The position numbers were made by a program, and so were the translations under genes. Below are positions 9,022 through 16,499 of a stretch of 64,000 nucleotides of DNA, piece after piece. This stretch comes from Haemophilus parainfluenzae T3T1 (GTDB lineage: Bacteria; Pseudomonadota; Gammaproteobacteria; Enterobacterales; Pasteurellaceae): contig NC_015964.1 of NCBI RefSeq assembly GCF_000210895.1, forward strand, positions 248,001 through 312,000, written 5' to 3'. Position 1 is the first letter of the stretch. The number at the start of each line of letters is the position of its first letter. The notes below the pieces were generated by a model that had not been told where the DNA came from, made no database searches, and was given only the letters and a program-made list of their open reading frames with translations.

Positions 9022-9222
9022 TCTGCCAAATCTCCCCTACCCCTCTTTGCTAAAGAGGGGATTGGATCTTTGCAGAGTTAAATATCTATGTTTTACTTTA
9101 ACGTTTTTTGAAAGCAGATAATTTAATCTCTATTGAAATTAAAATGTAAATGAGCGAGTTACTATCAATTTACTCAAGAATTCCCCCTCTTTAGCAAAGA
9201 GGGGTAGGGGAGATTTGGCAGA
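9022..9222. repeat. Inverted-repeat element, 39-bp perfect arms, copy 1 (next to the DUF559 gene)
   Basis: Left arm 9022-9060 and right arm 9184-9222 are exact reverse complements over 39 bp, separated by 123 bp of AT-rich DNA without an evident gene. Each arm contains its own hairpin, 9-bp stem CCCCTCTTT / AAAGAGGGG with a 3-nt loop (9040-9060 and 9184-9204), next to a pyrimidine-rich TCTCCCCTA tract. The right arm ends 18 bp before the stop of the DUF559 nuclease gene. A second copy of the same design is at 16283-16449. No target duplication was evident by eye. Confidence 0.85.
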
Positions 9223-9240
9223 GCGACTTAACGCTCATAC

Positions 9241-9606
9241 TCAATCAGCCCTTACATTCTCTAAAAACAAATAAATCTGCTCTACTACACTTTCAATTTC
9301 TCGCATTACTTCATCATTGCTAAATCGCATCACCGTAAAACCAAGTGAATTTAATTCTACATCTCGCAATGCGTCTTTTTCCTGATAATCAGGTTCATAG
9401 TGCTGACTACCATCTAATTCGATAATCAGCTTTGCTTTCGCACAATAAAAATCAACGATATAACTTAAAAGTGGCTTTTGTCGATTAAATCGAAATCCTA
9501 ATAATTGATCTCGATTGATACGTTGCCATAATTTTCTTTCTGCATCCGTCTGCTCCACTCGCAATTTCTGCGAATTCTCTTTTAAGTATTTTTCATAGGA
9601 TTGCAT
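9241..9606 (-). CDS. DUF559 domain protein, Vsr/PD-(D/E)XK-like endonuclease
   Basis: 121 aa, the usual size of a stand-alone DUF559 protein. Nuclease-like residues are in place: D52 in YIVDFYC, then E63 and D65 in LIIELDGSQH, the D...ExD arrangement of Vsr-like and restriction-fold nucleases. The N-terminal part (TDAERKLWQRINRDQLLGFRFNRQ) is also typical. Substrate and role of the family are not established. Its stop codon is 18 bp from the inverted-repeat element at 9022-9222, and the start lies 5 bp after the phosphatase gene, so it looks co-transcribed with 9612-10877. The association with hairpin repeats suggests a possible role in their movement or upkeep (inference). Confidence 0.85.
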   Translation of the reverse strand: MQSYEKYLKENSQKLRVEQTDAERKLWQRINRDQLLGFRFNRQKPLLSYIVDFYCAKAKLIIELDGSQHYEPDYQEKDALRDVELNSLGFTVMRFSNDEVMREIESVVEQIYLFLENVRAD

Positions 9607-9611
9607 GAAAG

Positions 9612-10877
9612 TTACTTCTTACCGTTTTCAATACTCTCCATCAACACCTGCTGAAAACGCTCGTAATCACAAAAGCCATTTTCATCTTTTTCACAGCCTT
9701 TGAGGGTTAATGCTGTTTGGTTTGGTGGTGTCGCTAAACTTAATGGCGTAATGTTAATCAGCTGTTCAGTGGTTTGATAAACATAATCCAACTTAAATTT
9801 GAGCTTACCACTTGGTTTGTGCTTCCACACTTCAAATAGCAACTTGCCACCGATTGGGATATTTTCTAATGAATCATCCAACTCATAAGGCTCAACACCT
9901 AATGCTGCAAGCAGAGCGACGATATTAGAATCGTGTCCAACCAACAAGCTAATTTTGTTTTCACTGTTTAGCTGTTGCTGAATAAATGCCAATAACGGAT
10001 ATGAGGCATTTTGTGCCAATGCTTCGTTATTTTTAAATAACGTGCGGTAATATTCGTTTTTAATTTCATTAATTGCACGCCATTTTTCTTGGCTATCCAC
10101 GCGGCCGTTTGCGATTTCTGAATCAGGCTTGCCCACATAATGGGCGAGCAATAATGCGCTGACAATTTTCTTCCCTGTGCTAATAGCGCCGGTAATTTTA
10201 ACCGATTTGCCGTCTTTAATACTGTACTCACCGACTTTTCCACCTAAATCACATTCGCCTTTTTGCAAGCAGTTTGGTGAGTTTTTGTAATCGATAATTT
10301 CACTCAATAGCGCATAATTTGGCGCTAATTTTTGCTGTAAAGCGGTTAAATCAACGTTATTTTTTGCAGATTCAATCAAGGCTTGGCTTGGATTGTGTGC
10401 TTGTGTATTAAAAATTGGATCTTTTTCTGAACCAATTTCACCACGATGTTGTAATTGCACATTACATCCGGCAAAAGCACCTGCCACAATGGCTTGCCCC
10501 GTTGCAACTGTGCGTTGCACACCATTTGCATAAGCAAAAATGCCTTCGCCCGATACACAAAGTTCTGTTGTTAGTAACCCTTTATCTGCAAGCCATTGAC
10601 CTAAATATTGTCCGAAATAGGTTTCTAGCACCGTCCCTTTTGCCGTGAGATATCCTGATGGCACATTCCATTTTGCCCATTCATAAGGGGAATATTTCGC
10701 CATTTCTTGCGGATCTTTTTCCACTGGTGAACGCAATCCATGTCGGCTAAAAATCAATACTTTCTCTAATTCATAATCAGAACTTGAGGAAGTTTGACCA
10801 TTTTCTGTTGCAAATACACTACTTGCTAAAGCTGAGCCGAGCAAAAGTGCGGTGAATTTTAGGGTTATTTTTTTCAT
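9612..10877 (-). CDS. Periplasmic histidine-type acid phosphatase (glucose-1-phosphatase/phytase family)
   Basis: 421 aa with a signal peptide (MKKITLKFTALLLGSALASSVFA). The phosphohistidine motif RHGLRSP is at residues 45-51 and the proton-donor HD motif (VGHDSN) near residue 315, the two hallmarks of branch-2 histidine acid phosphatases such as Agp and AppA. It should remove phosphate from sugar phosphates or phytate-like substrates in the periplasm. Cysteines in CSKxEC-like segments suggest disulphides. It lies 9 bp after the membrane-protein gene and 5 bp before the DUF559 gene in the glyQ-to-glyS run. Substrate is not determinable. Confidence 0.9.
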   Translation of the reverse strand: MKKITLKFTALLLGSALASSVFATENGQTSSSSDYELEKVLIFSRHGLRSPVEKDPQEMAKYSPYEWAKWNVPSGYLTAKGTVLETYFGQYLGQWLADKGLLTTELCVSGEGIFAYANGVQRTVATGQAIVAGAFAGCNVQLQHRGEIGSEKDPIFNTQAHNPSQALIESAKNNVDLTALQQKLAPNYALLSEIIDYKNSPNCLQKGECDLGGKVGEYSIKDGKSVKITGAISTGKKIVSALLLAHYVGKPDSEIANGRVDSQEKWRAINEIKNEYYRTLFKNNEALAQNASYPLLAFIQQQLNSENKISLLVGHDSNIVALLAALGVEPYELDDSLENIPIGGKLLFEVWKHKPSGKLKFKLDYVYQTTEQLINITPLSLATPPNQTALTLKGCEKDENGFCDYERFQQVLMESIENGKK

Positions 10878-10886
10878 ATTCGAGAC

Positions 10887-11333
10887 CTAATCATTTAATG
10901 TTGAAATTGAGCTATAAAAATTCAAGGCATATTTGGCGCCATAAACTAACACCATAAATACCGCCACAATATTGACTACCGCAAAAAAGATTAGTTGTTT
11001 ACTGTTGCTCTCCACCCAGAGCATTTTAAATAATGCGAGCGTACCAATATTTTCATCAAGTTCGCTCTCTCCGCTTAGTGTTCTTAAGGTTTTCAGCATC
11101 TTGCGTACAAAAGCGACAGTATTTATTGCCATGACGCTGAGTGCAATAAATCCTGAAGCCAAACTTAAAAACAGCACTAGCACATTACTCCACGCCCAAT
11201 GTGCCCAATTCAGCTCAGAATACATAAATAATGCGAGTGATAAAAACAACACAGCGGGTGTTAAATTTCGCAAAAACATTAAATAGTCATCACCAATTCT
11301 AAATAAAAATTGCAAAAAACTGACTTTCTTCAT
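10887..11333 (-). CDS. Unrecognised inner-membrane protein, about three to four TM segments
   Basis: 148 aa that I do not recognise. It has hydrophobic stretches at roughly residues 25-42, 50-75 and 110-135, a basic N-terminus (MKKVSFLQF) and a hydrophilic loop (SGESELDENIG) near residue 90. No catalytic motif is visible. The gene begins 4 bp after the end of the glutaredoxin-like gene and is followed after 9 bp by the phosphatase gene, so it is probably part of the same transcript. Function unknown. Confidence 0.75.
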   Translation of the reverse strand: MKKVSFLQFLFRIGDDYLMFLRNLTPAVLFLSLALFMYSELNWAHWAWSNVLVLFLSLASGFIALSVMAINTVAFVRKMLKTLRTLSGESELDENIGTLALFKMLWVESNSKQLIFFAVVNIVAVFMVLVYGAKYALNFYSSISTLND

Positions 11334-11337
11334 TACT

Positions 11338-11595
11338 TTAAAAAATCTCTTTTAATTTGGATTCATCTAAAATAACACGGTCGTCATCTAACAATAATGC
11401 TGGAAAGCCTGCATAGCCTTGCGCTTTGGCATCATCAAATGCGGCGTGACGATCACGCAAACGCAACCATTGTTTCAAGTTTGGAATGGAAGATAATACT
11501 TCCACAGCCTCATAATCCACGCCTAAGCGTTTTAACTCTGCAACAAATGGCTCTGTATCTGGGCAATCTGCCGCATAATAAAGAATAGGTTTCAT
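11338..11595 (-). CDS. Glutaredoxin-like thioredoxin-fold protein with CPDT site
   Basis: 85 aa with a glutaredoxin-like layout: beta-strand start KPILYYAADCPDT, the cis-Pro segment AGFPALLLDD near residues 63-70, and a C-terminal helix. The active site is CPDT (residues 11-14) rather than CPYC or CGFS, so only the first cysteine is kept; it would be monothiol, or not a classic glutaredoxin. Its ATG overlaps the stop of the upstream nitrobindin-like gene (TAATG), which indicates translational coupling and a possible shared function. Confidence 0.75.
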   Translation of the reverse strand: MKPILYYAADCPDTEPFVAELKRLGVDYEAVEVLSSIPNLKQWLRLRDRHAAFDDAKAQGYAGFPALLLDDDRVILDESKLKEIF

Positions 11596-12245
11596 TATTC
11601 ATCCTCTTTTTCTGCTGCCGCAGTTGGATTCAATTTCGGTTCACCAATTTTAGTTAAGCGGTTACGATCGCGATGTTCAAATGGTGCATCATAATTCGGG
11701 ATAATCATGGTTGTGATTTGATCGTATGACCAAGTGCCATCATCATGGAATTTCACCGTCATCTCAAAACTTTCTGTGGTAAATGAACGTTCTAAAAACG
11801 GATTCGAAATGATGCCGTTTGTCAATGAACCGCGTACTGCTTTTACGGTGAATTCTTTCGCATCAGCTGGTGCATTACCTACCGCAATAAACGTTTGGCC
11901 GCGTGGAATGCTACCTGTTAATAAAATATTACCTGTTTCAGGTTCCCATAACCAATAACCCACTTGGTCGTGGAAGGTTTCTACTTCGCCCGGTTGTACA
12001 ATATGAGCGTGATAACGTAATCCATAATAGAGTTGCGGACCATTGGTTTGACCATCTGTCGGATGGGCTTCATAATGTTCGATATAAGGATCTTTTTCTG
12101 GCCCTTCAGCTTTCGGGTTGATATCCACACCACGCTTACCTTCCCAAACACCCGCTAATCTTGCCAATGGACCTAAATTTGCGAGCGTATTAGGATCGGT
12201 TTCAGCTTCAGTATAAATATCGTCTGGGTATTGAAAATCTTTCAT
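11595..12245 (-). CDS. Nitrobindin-like heme-binding beta-barrel protein (DUF1794/THAP4-like)
   Basis: 216 aa. The motif LARLAGVWEGKRGVD near residues 28-43, followed by repeated strands (YIEHYEAHP, LYYGLRYHAHI, HDQVGYWLWEPETGNIL), fits the FABP-like/nitrobindin family, cytosolic beta-barrels in which some members bind heme and detoxify nitric oxide or peroxynitrite. It is longer than bare nitrobindins. Two ATG codons are in tandem; the second (12245) is better spaced from the GGAG ribosome site. The stop overlaps the start of the glutaredoxin-like gene by one base. It is the first gene after glyQ. Confidence 0.75.
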   Translation of the reverse strand: MKDFQYPDDIYTEAETDPNTLANLGPLARLAGVWEGKRGVDINPKAEGPEKDPYIEHYEAHPTDGQTNGPQLYYGLRYHAHIVQPGEVETFHDQVGYWLWEPETGNILLTGSIPRGQTFIAVGNAPADAKEFTVKAVRGSLTNGIISNPFLERSFTTESFEMTVKFHDDGTWSYDQITTMIIPNYDAPFEHRDRNRLTKIGEPKLNPTAAAEKEDE

Positions 12246-12297
12246 CATTTTCTCCTTATATCGTTGTGTTAATGCTTAAAGTGCGGTTGTTTTTTGC

Positions 12298-13206
12298 CTA
12301 TTTTTTACAGCCTGGGAAACCTAAGGCTTCACGGCTCGCATAGTACGCTTCAGCCACGCCTTTGGTTAATGCGCGAATGCGTAAAATATAGCGTTGACGT
12401 TCTGTGACCGAAATTGCTTTACGTGCATCTAACAAGTTGAAGCTGTGTGCGGCTTTTAAAATACGCTCGTAAGCAGGTAATGGTAATGGACGTTCTAATT
12501 CTAATAAGCTTTTCGCTTCTTTTTCGTATTGATCGAAACAGTAAAATAAGAAATCGGTATCCGCATATTCAAAGTTATAAGTTGATTGCTCCACTTCGTT
12601 TTGATGGAACACATCGCCGTAAGTAGTTTTGCCAAGTGGGCCATCAGACCAAACTAAGTCATACACAGAATCCACGCCTTGAATGTACATGGCTAAACGC
12701 TCTAAACCGTAGGTTACTTCACCTGTTACGGGTTTACATTCTAAGCCACCCACTTGTTGGAAATAGGTAAATTGGGTCACCTCCATACCGTTTAGCCACA
12801 CTTCCCAGCCTAATCCCCACGCACCCAAGGTTGGGTTTTCCCAGTTATCTTCCACGAAACGGATGTCGTTTTGTGTTGGATCAAAACCAAGCATTTCAAG
12901 AGAACCTAAATAGAGTTCTTGAATATTATCTGGGGACGGTTTAATCACCACTTGGAATTGGTAGTAATGTTGTAAACGGTTTGGGTTTTCGCCATAACGA
13001 CCATCGGTCGGACGACGTGAAGGTTGCACATAAGCAAATGCCATCGGCTCTGGGCCTAACGCGCGTAATGCAGTCATTGGGTGAGAAGTCCCTGCGCCCA
13101 CTTCCATATCAAAAGGTTGCACAACAGTACAGCCTTGATTTGCCCAATATTCTTGCAAGGCTAAAATCATGCCTTGGAATGTTTTTACGTTGAATTTTGT
13201 ACTCAT
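12298..13206 (-). CDS. glyQ: Glycyl-tRNA synthetase alpha subunit
   Basis: 302 aa, normal GlyQ length; the catalytic subunit of glycyl-tRNA synthetase. Class II motifs are clear: [25 protein letters not shown]-type N-terminus, [22 protein letters not shown] around residues 62-85, and [11 protein letters not shown] near 185. It is the first gene of the leftward run that ends with glyS (6360-8426); genes for a nitrobindin-like protein, a glutaredoxin-like protein, a membrane protein, a phosphatase, a DUF559 nuclease and an OsmC protein lie between. Divergent from the TonB receptor gene. Confidence 0.97.
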   Translation of the reverse strand: MSTKFNVKTFQGMILALQEYWANQGCTVVQPFDMEVGAGTSHPMTALRALGPEPMAFAYVQPSRRPTDGRYGENPNRLQHYYQFQVVIKPSPDNIQELYLGSLEMLGFDPTQNDIRFVEDNWENPTLGAWGLGWEVWLNGMEVTQFTYFQQVGGLECKPVTGEVTYGLERLAMYIQGVDSVYDLVWSDGPLGKTTYGDVFHQNEVEQSTYNFEYADTDFLFYCFDQYEKEAKSLLELERPLPLPAYERILKAAHSFNLLDARKAISVTERQRYILRIRALTKGVAEAYYASREALGFPGCKK

Positions 13207-13333
13207 AATTTTTTTAATAACAATGTGATGAAAAATACAGGCATTATACTTGAAACTATAAGGCGGATAAAGGCGAAAAAGTGCGGTCAGAAAAATCCTT
13301 AAATTTTTTATTTCTCTTAAATTTCATTCATTT

Positions 13334-13358
13334 TCATGATGAGTTATTTTCATCATGA
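13334..13358. promoter_or_regulatory. Perfect inverted repeat upstream of the TonB receptor, candidate operator
   Basis: TCATGATGA (13334-13342) and TCATCATGA (13350-13358) form a 9-bp dyad with a 7-bp centre, 76 bp before the receptor ATG in the 227-bp gap between glyQ and the receptor. It does not fit the Fur consensus well, and I saw no cobalamin riboswitch here. It may be an operator or an RNA hairpin. An uptake sequence (near 13280) is the only other recognisable element in the gap. Confidence 0.45.
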
Positions 13359-13433
13359 TAGGTTTGCTTGCCAAGCCTCAAATGTGTAAACTGCTGGCGC
13401 TTTTATACAGACTTTTATCCTAGGGATTTTAAA

Positions 13434-15413
13434 ATGAAAAAAAATGTGATTACTTCAGCGATTTTATTAGCGATTCCGGCATTAGCGGTGGCTGAGGAAA
13501 AAGAAATTCAACTTGAACCAATTCATGTTTATTCAGCTTACGCCACCCCAGTAAACCAAGATCAAACCGCTTCATCTGTTACCGTTTTAACTGAGAAAGA
13601 TTTTTCAGAACGTAATGCAACTTATGTAAGTGATGTATTGAAAACTGTTCCTGGTGTGGCTATGGGAGCAACTGGTGGTCGTGGTGCTGTAACCAGTTTA
13701 TTCTTACGCGGAGCTGAGTCTAATCATACCGTTGTTGTGATTGATGGTGTAAAAATGAATCCTGTTAATGATGGTTTTGATTTTGGTGGATTAACATTAA
13801 GCAATATTGAGCGTATTGAAGTACTTCAAGGTGAACAATCTGCACTTTGGGGAAGTGATGCGATTGGTGGTGTAGTTTACATCACAACCAAAAGCGGTCT
13901 ATATAAAGACAAACCTTTCAATATTGATTTTGATTTAGGATTGGGATCTCACCGCACACGTGATGCATCGGCTACTATTTCAGGATATCAAAGCGGCTTC
14001 TATTATGCTCTCCATGGAGATAGCCATCGTACAACTGGAATTTCTGTATTGAGCAAAGATAAATTCAATTATAGAGCACTGGACGGTACGTCAATTCAAA
14101 CAGGTGGAGCAATTGAGCGTGATGGATTCCATCGCGACAATGGTTCATTACGCTTAGGCTATGATGATAATAATAAAGGCGTAGAGGTCTTAGCATCACA
14201 CTCTTCACAAACGACCAAGAATGATACGTCATTATTTAGTGAAGCGACGGATAAAGACTTTTTCCGTACACGTGAAACCACCTTAAAATTAAGTGGTTAT
14301 GTCGGTAATAATCAAGAGCTATTTAAGCATAAAGCTAGTGTTAGCCATATCAAAAATGATTATGATTATGTAAGTACATCCCCATACACTCGTGATTGGA
14401 AAAAACTTAATGCAAATTATCAACTTGATATTAACTTTGATCGTGAAGGTTATTTAAAACAAGGTGTAAGTGTATTAAGTGAATATCAAAAATCACATTA
14501 TGAAGCCCAATCTTCTTATTCAATATTCAAAGAACAAAAATTAATTGAAAAAAGTATTGCCACAGAATACCGCTTATTTACAGAAGATGATCATAGTTTT
14601 TCTTTAAGTGGGCGTTTTACAGACAGTGATAATTTTAAAAACACTTTCACTAGCCGTATCGCAGGTGCTTACCGTTTATCTGAAAACGTAAAACTCCATG
14701 CAAGTTTTGGTACCGCTGTCCATAATCCAAATTTTGTGGAACTTTACGGTTACGGTACATCAACGTCTTCGTACACTCCTGCAATTACTTGGGTTGGAAA
14801 TCCAGATTTAAAACCTGAAAAAAGCCGTGGTGGAGAAGTTGGTTTCTTATTAGAAACAACTAATAAAAATCATAGTTTAGATGTAACTTACTTCGCTCGT
14901 ATTGTGAATAACTTTATCGGTAGCGAACCAGTGGCGACAAATGTAACCCGTGCGATTAACGTTAAAGGCAAAACGAAAGTAAGAGGCGTTGAAGTTGCTT
15001 ATAAAGGTAAAATCACTGATGCGTTGACTGGTTATGTAAATTATACCTATACACAAATCAAAAATGGGGAATCTAGATTAGGTGCTGAAGGGGATGCTTT
15101 AATTCGACGCCCGAAAAATACAGCAAATGCAGGCTTAGCATATCAAATTACTGAAAAATTAGGTTCAGATATCAATGTCTCTTATGTTGGCAAACGTTTT
15201 GATACCTATTTCCAAAGCGTTTATCCATACGCACAAAAACGCGTAAAAATGCCATCTTACACCTTGGTAAACTTAGGCGTGAATTATAAAGTAGCGGATA
15301 GCTTGACGATTTATGCAAATCTTAACAACGTATTCAATAAAAAATATGAAAACGTACTTGGCTATGGTCAAGAAGGACGTAATGTTTACGTTGGGTTGAA
15401 AGGATCGTTCTAA
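13434..15413 (+). CDS. TonB-dependent outer-membrane receptor, BtuB/Cir-like
   Basis: 659 aa. Signal peptide MKKNVITSAILLAIPALAVA, then a TonB-box-like region (EPIHVYSAY), a plug domain (TVLTEKDFSERNATYVSDVLKTVPGV; IDGVKMNP; LSNIERIEVLQGEQSALWGSDAIGGVV) and a ~22-strand barrel ending in a C-terminal Phe (VGLKGSF). It takes up a scarce ligand across the outer membrane using TonB energy. The ATG at 13434 is chosen because it begins the signal peptide and follows TAGGGA; the frame is open further upstream. The importer genes downstream (15487-18201) point to cobalamin or a metal chelate. It has its own terminator at 15429-15453. Confidence 0.92.
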   Translation: MKKNVITSAILLAIPALAVAEEKEIQLEPIHVYSAYATPVNQDQTASSVTVLTEKDFSERNATYVSDVLKTVPGVAMGATGGRGAVTSLFLRGAESNHTVVVIDGVKMNPVNDGFDFGGLTLSNIERIEVLQGEQSALWGSDAIGGVVYITTKSGLYKDKPFNIDFDLGLGSHRTRDASATISGYQSGFYYALHGDSHRTTGISVLSKDKFNYRALDGTSIQTGGAIERDGFHRDNGSLRLGYDDNNKGVEVLASHSSQTTKNDTSLFSEATDKDFFRTRETTLKLSGYVGNNQELFKHKASVSHIKNDYDYVSTSPYTRDWKKLNANYQLDINFDREGYLKQGVSVLSEYQKSHYEAQSSYSIFKEQKLIEKSIATEYRLFTEDDHSFSLSGRFTDSDNFKNTFTSRIAGAYRLSENVKLHASFGTAVHNPNFVELYGYGTSTSSYTPAITWVGNPDLKPEKSRGGEVGFLLETTNKNHSLDVTYFARIVNNFIGSEPVATNVTRAINVKGKTKVRGVEVAYKGKITDALTGYVNYTYTQIKNGESRLGAEGDALIRRPKNTANAGLAYQITEKLGSDINVSYVGKRFDTYFQSVYPYAQKRVKMPSYTLVNLGVNYKVADSLTIYANLNNVFNKKYENVLGYGQEGRNVYVGLKGSF

Positions 15414-15428
15414 TTATTACCCACTAAT

Positions 15429-15453
15429 AAGGGCGTGCTTAGCACGCCTTTTT
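15429..15453 (+). terminator. Terminator between TonB receptor and binding-protein gene
   Basis: Stem GGCGTGC (15432-15438) / GCACGCC (15442-15448), 3-nt loop, then TTTTT. It could be partly read through into the importer genes, as the next gene starts only 34 bp later. Confidence 0.85.
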
Positions 15454-15486
15454 ACATTCTTAATGGCGTAGCGTATCATTATCTAT

Positions 15487-16272
15487 ATGCAAAAAACTCG
15501 CTTAATTTTAACCGCACTTTTCCTTCCGTTTACCGCTCAGGCTTCGGAACAATTTGTCTCGCTTACGCTTTGCAGTGACAGACTACTTATCGAACTGGCT
15601 GAGCCTTCACAGATTGCTGCACAGTCACCTTATTCAAAAAATCCGTTGATGATGTTAGACAAAATCAATACCGATAAACCTGTGCTGGAACCGCAATTAA
15701 CGGAATTATTGCCCTATTTGGATAAAACGATTCTGATTAACGAAACCTTTTATCCCCAATTAGTTGCAGAGCTGAAAAAACTCGGTGTGAAGATTATCCC
15801 GATTAACGACAGCCCGCAAACGCCAGATGAATTATTTACGCTGATTCTAGAATTAGGCAAACAACTAGGTAATGAGCAAAAGGCGGCTGATTTAATAACA
15901 AAACTCAAATCGCAAAACTTTCACTTAAATCGACCGCTTACCGACACACTAATTTTGTCGGAAACAGGTGTGGTAGAGAGTTATTATCCGCAATATCCTG
16001 TACTGTTAAATTTGCTTGGATTAACACCGTTAAAAACACCACTTACCGTACAAAATTTCTCGTTAGAAAAAGTGATTTTAAGCCAACCAAATGTACTGAT
16101 TTCTCTGACCGACAAACAAGGTTACAATGCACAAGCCGAATTGCTGCAACACCCTATGTTGCAAGATTTCTTCAAAAACCAACCGCTTGTCAGCATCCCG
16201 ATGAAATATACCTATTGCTTCGATCACGGTGTGTGGCAAGGGGCGGAGAAGATTTATCAACAGTTAAAATAA
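15487..16272 (+). CDS. Periplasmic substrate-binding protein of a BtuF/FecB-type ABC importer
   Basis: 261 aa with a short signal peptide (MQKTRLILTALFLPFTAQA). The fold is that of helical-backbone class III binding proteins: N-terminal FVSLTLCSDRLLIELAEPSQIAAQSP, then LPYLDKTILINETFYPQLVAELKKLGVKIIPI, and a C-terminal lobe. It carries cobalamin, heme or an iron chelate from the TonB receptor to the permease; which one cannot be read. It is somewhat short and ends in a C-rich-poor tail with one C (KYTYCFDHG). The gene is separated from the permease by 227 bp that hold an inverted-repeat element (16283-16449). Confidence 0.82.
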   Translation: MQKTRLILTALFLPFTAQASEQFVSLTLCSDRLLIELAEPSQIAAQSPYSKNPLMMLDKINTDKPVLEPQLTELLPYLDKTILINETFYPQLVAELKKLGVKIIPINDSPQTPDELFTLILELGKQLGNEQKAADLITKLKSQNFHLNRPLTDTLILSETGVVESYYPQYPVLLNLLGLTPLKTPLTVQNFSLEKVILSQPNVLISLTDKQGYNAQAELLQHPMLQDFFKNQPLVSIPMKYTYCFDHGVWQGAEKIYQQLK

Positions 16273-16282
16273 TGTAGCTGAC

Positions 16283-16449
16283 AAATCTCTCCTAACCCCT
16301 CTTTGCTAAAGAGGGGAATTATTATGGGAGTAATTTATAATTTTGATATCTATTTTAATTATTCATACATAAAAATTGTAACTACGTCACCCTAGGTTAA
16401 TTTAATAATGAAATCCCCCTCTTTAGCAAAGAGGGGTTAGGGGAGATTT
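16283..16449. repeat. Inverted-repeat element, 34-bp arms, copy 2 (inside the importer cluster)
   Basis: Left arm 16283-16316 and right arm 16416-16449 are reverse complements over 34 bp with one mismatch (T/C), separated by 99 bp of AT-rich DNA. The arms carry the same 9-bp-stem hairpin CCCCTCTTT-GCT-AAAGAGGGG as copy 1 at 9022-9222; the adjoining tract reads CCTAACCCCT instead of CCTACCCCT. The centre is not obviously similar to that of copy 1. It separates the binding-protein gene from the permease gene. Confidence 0.85.
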
Positions 16450-16499
16450 AACAAACTCAAATTAACAAATGATATTTGGATTACATAGGAAATTGATCA

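Noticed and set aside
13207-13433. Possible cobalamin riboswitch before the BtuB-like receptor
   Set aside because: No B12-box-like segment or the expected long multi-stem leader; the gap is only 227 bp and shows just a simple dyad.
9022-16449. Composite transposon bounded by the two repeat copies
   Set aside because: The interval contains the essential glyQ gene and genes on both strands with their own signals; no transposase is present.
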